64,000 nucleotides of DNA, taken from Tellurirhabdus rosea. GTDB taxonomy: Bacteria > Bacteroidota > Bacteroidia > Cytophagales > Spirosomataceae. Location of the stretch: positions 880,001-944,000 of the forward strand of contig NZ_CP111085.1 of NCBI RefSeq assembly GCF_026278345.1. Reading direction: 5' to 3'. This document shows, piece by piece, positions 61,885 to 64,000 of the stretch. Under the pieces are notes generated by a model. That model ran no database searches, had not been told where the DNA came from, and saw only the letters and a program-made list of their open reading frames with translations. The position numbers and the translations under genes are program-made. The first letter of the stretch is position 1. Each line of letters opens with the position of its first letter.

Positions 61885-62931
61885 ATGAAGCGAGTGGTAA
61901 GTGTGATACGGGTGATTCCGTTGACTCAACGTATTTTTCTGATAGGATTTGCCTGGCTGATGGTGCTGGGCGTATACATCAACAACCTGCGGTACACGCC
62001 GCACGGGCGACTCACCCTGCGTTCGGCCATTATCCGTCAGTGGCTCGATGACGAACCGGCCAGCTGGACTAAACGGCAGTTGATCGACCGGCGGGCGCGG
62101 GCGCACGGGGACGTGTACGAACTGGAGCCGATTGCCGCGCGCAAAACCATTCAGTTGCCCAACTGCAAGGTGCATCTGTTCAAGCCGACGCACTCGGGCA
62201 GGCCGCTCCCGGTCATCATTGCCTATCATGGGGGCGGGTTTTTCTACGACTTTGTCCCGATGGCCGAAGCGTATTACCGGCATCTGGCCAACCAGACGGG
62301 CTTTCTGGTGGTGGCTCCGGATTACCGGGTCGCTCCGGAACACCCGTTCCCGGCGGCGACCAACGACAGCTACGAAACCTTCAAATGGGTACTGGCCAAC
62401 ATTGCCCGTGAAGACGGAGACCCCGCCCGGATTGCCGTCTGGGGCGACAGCGCCGGTGGTAACCTGGCCGCCGTGGTGACGCAGAAGGCCCGCGACGAAG
62501 GGCTCACGGACGCGATTGATCTACAGATTCTGGTTTATCCGGCGGTCGATATGTACTCCGAGGAGTCCGAGTCGTTCCGGAAGTTTGGCGTGGGGTACAT
62601 TCTGTCGCAGGCCAGCATGGAATTTATCCGCAACGTGTACACTGCCGGGGCCGACTGCCGGAATCCGGAGATTTCGCCCCTGCTGCATAAAAACTTTGGT
62701 CAGCTGCCGCCCTGCCTGCTGGTTACCGCCGAATTCGATCCCCTCCACGACCAGGCCATTGCTTACGCCAAGCGACTGGAGAAAGCCGGAATCGAGGTTC
62801 ATCACCGCGAGTTTAAGGGCATGCTGCACGGGTTTGTCGGGCCGGTGGATGTGTTTCCGCACGCCAACGACCGGTTTATGGAGATGGCCGTGGAGTTTCT
62901 GTCTGTGCTGAAAACAAAAAAGCGCGGCTGA
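61885..62931 (+). CDS. Alpha/beta-hydrolase of the hormone-sensitive-lipase family
   Basis: 348 residues. One hydrophobic N-terminal segment (IFLIGFAWLMVLGVYI, about 17-32) should anchor it in, or send it across, the inner membrane. The HSL-family oxyanion motif is YHGGGFF (His115-Gly118). The nucleophile elbow is WGDSAGGN with Ser189; the Asp of EFDPLHDQ and His of MLHGF complete the triad. A carboxylesterase or lipase on acyl esters; substrate unknown. Its stop codon is inside the terminator. Confidence 0.92.
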   Translation: MKRVVSVIRVIPLTQRIFLIGFAWLMVLGVYINNLRYTPHGRLTLRSAIIRQWLDDEPASWTKRQLIDRRARAHGDVYELEPIAARKTIQLPNCKVHLFKPTHSGRPLPVIIAYHGGGFFYDFVPMAEAYYRHLANQTGFLVVAPDYRVAPEHPFPAATNDSYETFKWVLANIAREDGDPARIAVWGDSAGGNLAAVVTQKARDEGLTDAIDLQILVYPAVDMYSEESESFRKFGVGYILSQASMEFIRNVYTAGADCRNPEISPLLHKNFGQLPPCLLVTAEFDPLHDQAIAYAKRLEKAGIEVHHREFKGMLHGFVGPVDVFPHANDRFMEMAVEFLSVLKTKKRG

Positions 62932-62952
62932 ATGGAACAACCGCGCTTTTTT
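62916..62952 (+). terminator. Terminator overlapping the end of the esterase gene
   Basis: AAAAAAGCGCGG / CCGCGCTTTTTT with a 13-nt loop; the stop codon (62929-62931) lies in the loop. Confidence 0.88.
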
Positions 62953-62953
62953 A

Positions 62954-63182
62954 ACACCCTCTCTTACCCTACAAAATGTAGTATCTTTAATCGGCCTAAG
63001 CCGTTTGTGTCTCGTTTGACATTGTAAAACTGCACCCGAAAAAAGAGGCAGAGTATGAGGAACATCACCTTCCAGCCTGACTTGTATTAGCCCAACTTCC
63101 GCTCGGAGCCAACCCACTATCAGCCAATGCCTTACTGACAAAAATAGTCCGTCACCAAACCTCCTCGGCTAGCATTTTTTAC
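62954..63182. other. Gap without a recognised feature
   Basis: About 230 bp between two terminators. No open frame with protein-like content, no tRNA fold and no repeat shared with the rest of the window. Confidence 0.3.
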
Positions 63183-63224
63183 AAAAAATAACCGCACCCC
63201 TGTTTGGGAGTGCGGTTATTTTTT
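63183..63224. terminator. Terminator of the SDR gene
   Basis: AAAAAATAACCGCA / TGCGGTTATTTTTT stem with an inner CCC/GGG pairing; A-run and T-run on either side make it suitable for both strands. Confidence 0.85.
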
Positions 63225-63242
63225 GGCGTACGGCGCCGAGAC

Positions 63243-64000
63243 TTAATTCAGGGACAGCGCGCTAAGCAGGTCGTTTTTAACGCGGTTGGCCTTATACCGG
63301 TACTTCAGCTTGTCGTAGGTGCTCATGTCCCGACCGAAAGCCCAGATCAGCGCCATCGTGGCGACGGTGCCCGCGAGCAGGGCGGGGAACATCCAGTCGC
63401 TGCTGCGTTCGGTGCGTTCCTCCTCGCCTTCGCGTTGCATGAGTTTACGCATGCTGGAGGCGTTCATCTGGTCCGGCATGAAATGCCCCATCGCCACCTG
63501 CGCTTTGTTCATGAAACCGGAAATGATTTTGTCTTTGCCGCTCATGAGGGCATCGTAGCCATCCTTCGCCACGGCGGCAGGGTCGCCGGTGGCCTGGGCC
63601 ATTTTGTGGGCGCGGGTGCCTTCTGCCCCGGCGGCGTTGAAGAAGTTGGTGTCCGTAGCGCCCGGCAACAGGGCCGTTACGGTAATATTGGTGTCTTTGA
63701 GCTCGTTGCGCAGCGCTTCCGAGAACGAATAAACAAAGGACTTGGTCCCTCCGTAAACCGCCATCATCGGGTTAGGCATGATGGATACCACCGAGGCCAG
63801 ATTCAGGATTTTTCCCTCCCCTTTCTGGATCATGTCTTTCAGATACAGCTTGGTGAGGTGAACCAGAGAGGTGACGTTGAGCTGGATGATGCTCAGTTCG
63901 CGCTGGAGGTCAGTTTCGTTGGCAAACATGCCGTATTCGCCCGCCCCCACGTTGTTGACCAGCACGTCTACATGCAGGCCCTGCCGCTTGGTTTCGTCGT
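63243..64000 (-). CDS. Short-chain dehydrogenase/reductase, 5' end beyond the window
   Basis: The 252 codons present start inside the domain, just before DVLVNNVGAGEYG (the NNxG motif). The catalytic residues are visible: Ser in ILNLASVVS and Tyr-x-x-x-Lys in VYGGTKSFV. The cofactor-binding glycine motif lies outside. Unlike plain SDRs it has a C-terminal extension with a transmembrane helix (WMFPALLAGTVATMALIWAF) and a basic tail, so it is probably membrane-attached. NAD(P)-dependent; substrate unknown. Confidence 0.9.
   Translation of the reverse strand, partial: DETKRQGLHVDVLVNNVGAGEYGMFANETDLQRELSIIQLNVTSLVHLTKLYLKDMIQKGEGKILNLASVVSIMPNPMMAVYGGTKSFVYSFSEALRNELKDTNITVTALLPGATDTNFFNAAGAEGTRAHKMAQATGDPAAVAKDGYDALMSGKDKIISGFMNKAQVAMGHFMPDQMNASSMRKLMQREGEEERTERSSDWMFPALLAGTVATMALIWAFGRDMSTYDKLKYRYKANRVKNDLLSALSLN

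Noticed and set aside
1-64000. tRNA, rRNA, integrated prophage or defence island
   Set aside because: Read on both strands; no cloverleaf with a tRNA-like T-loop, no phage structural genes, and no restriction, toxin-antitoxin or other defence gene was recognised.

Overview
The window looks like a chromosomal segment of a moderately GC-rich member of the Bacteroidota, most likely a Cytophagales bacterium of the Spirosoma/Larkinella type. This rests on a SusC/SusD pair, a Rho factor with a long disordered insert, a planctomycete-type heme-binding dehydrogenase, DUF2382 stress proteins, a bifunctional NAD(P)HX repair enzyme, CcmB/C/D/E/F-type cytochrome maturation, and several upstream sites matching the Bacteroidota -7 box TAnnTTTG. 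No rRNA, tRNA, CRISPR array, phage block or intact insertion sequence was seen. The genus is an inference.

Layout. 0-13 kb is housekeeping: an outer-membrane protein (cut by the left edge), coaX, an MscS channel, rho, a three-gene envelope cassette (double OmpA / small membrane protein / helix-hairpin-helix protein), htpG, a rhodanese, a bestrophin, dapF, rplS and nnrDE. 13.7-23.2 kb holds feoAB facing a cytochrome c maturation run ccmB-ccmC-ccmD-ccmE-ccmF, then a CNNM/CorC protein. 23.2-31.4 kb is a LytTR two-component system plus a MacAB-TolC-like exporter; the kinase and regulator genes are separated by two DUF2383-type four-helix-bundle genes that are themselves bracketed by hairpin repeats. 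31.7-46.7 kb is mixed metabolism and stress: tyrA, a ferritin-like protein, a Gfo/Idh/MocA oxidoreductase, a glycosidase-like protein, two DUF2382 proteins, a GMC dehydrogenase with its small subunit, an old yellow enzyme and a GT39-like membrane transferase. 47-56 kb is a zinc peptidase, a SusC/SusD uptake pair and a large propeller-HEAT-cytochrome c protein. 56-56.9 kb is a decayed IS200-like (RAYT-type) transposase next to a REP cluster. 56.9-64 kb has clpB, a TraB/TIKI-like lipoprotein, a GerW/DUF2953-like pair, an esterase and an SDR cut by the right edge.

The least expected structure is not a gene. Several intergenic gaps carry hairpins whose arms are built from degenerate 7-bp (once 8-bp) words. 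The words differ from element to element, but four of the elements share the core GCGGAGC. Six clear members, one half element in the htpG leader and one short member were found in 35 kb. Three other repeat families are present: a RAYT-linked REP, an inverted pair of a 32-bp element that supplies the end of the tolC-like gene, and four 20-bp palindromes between ccmB and ccmC.
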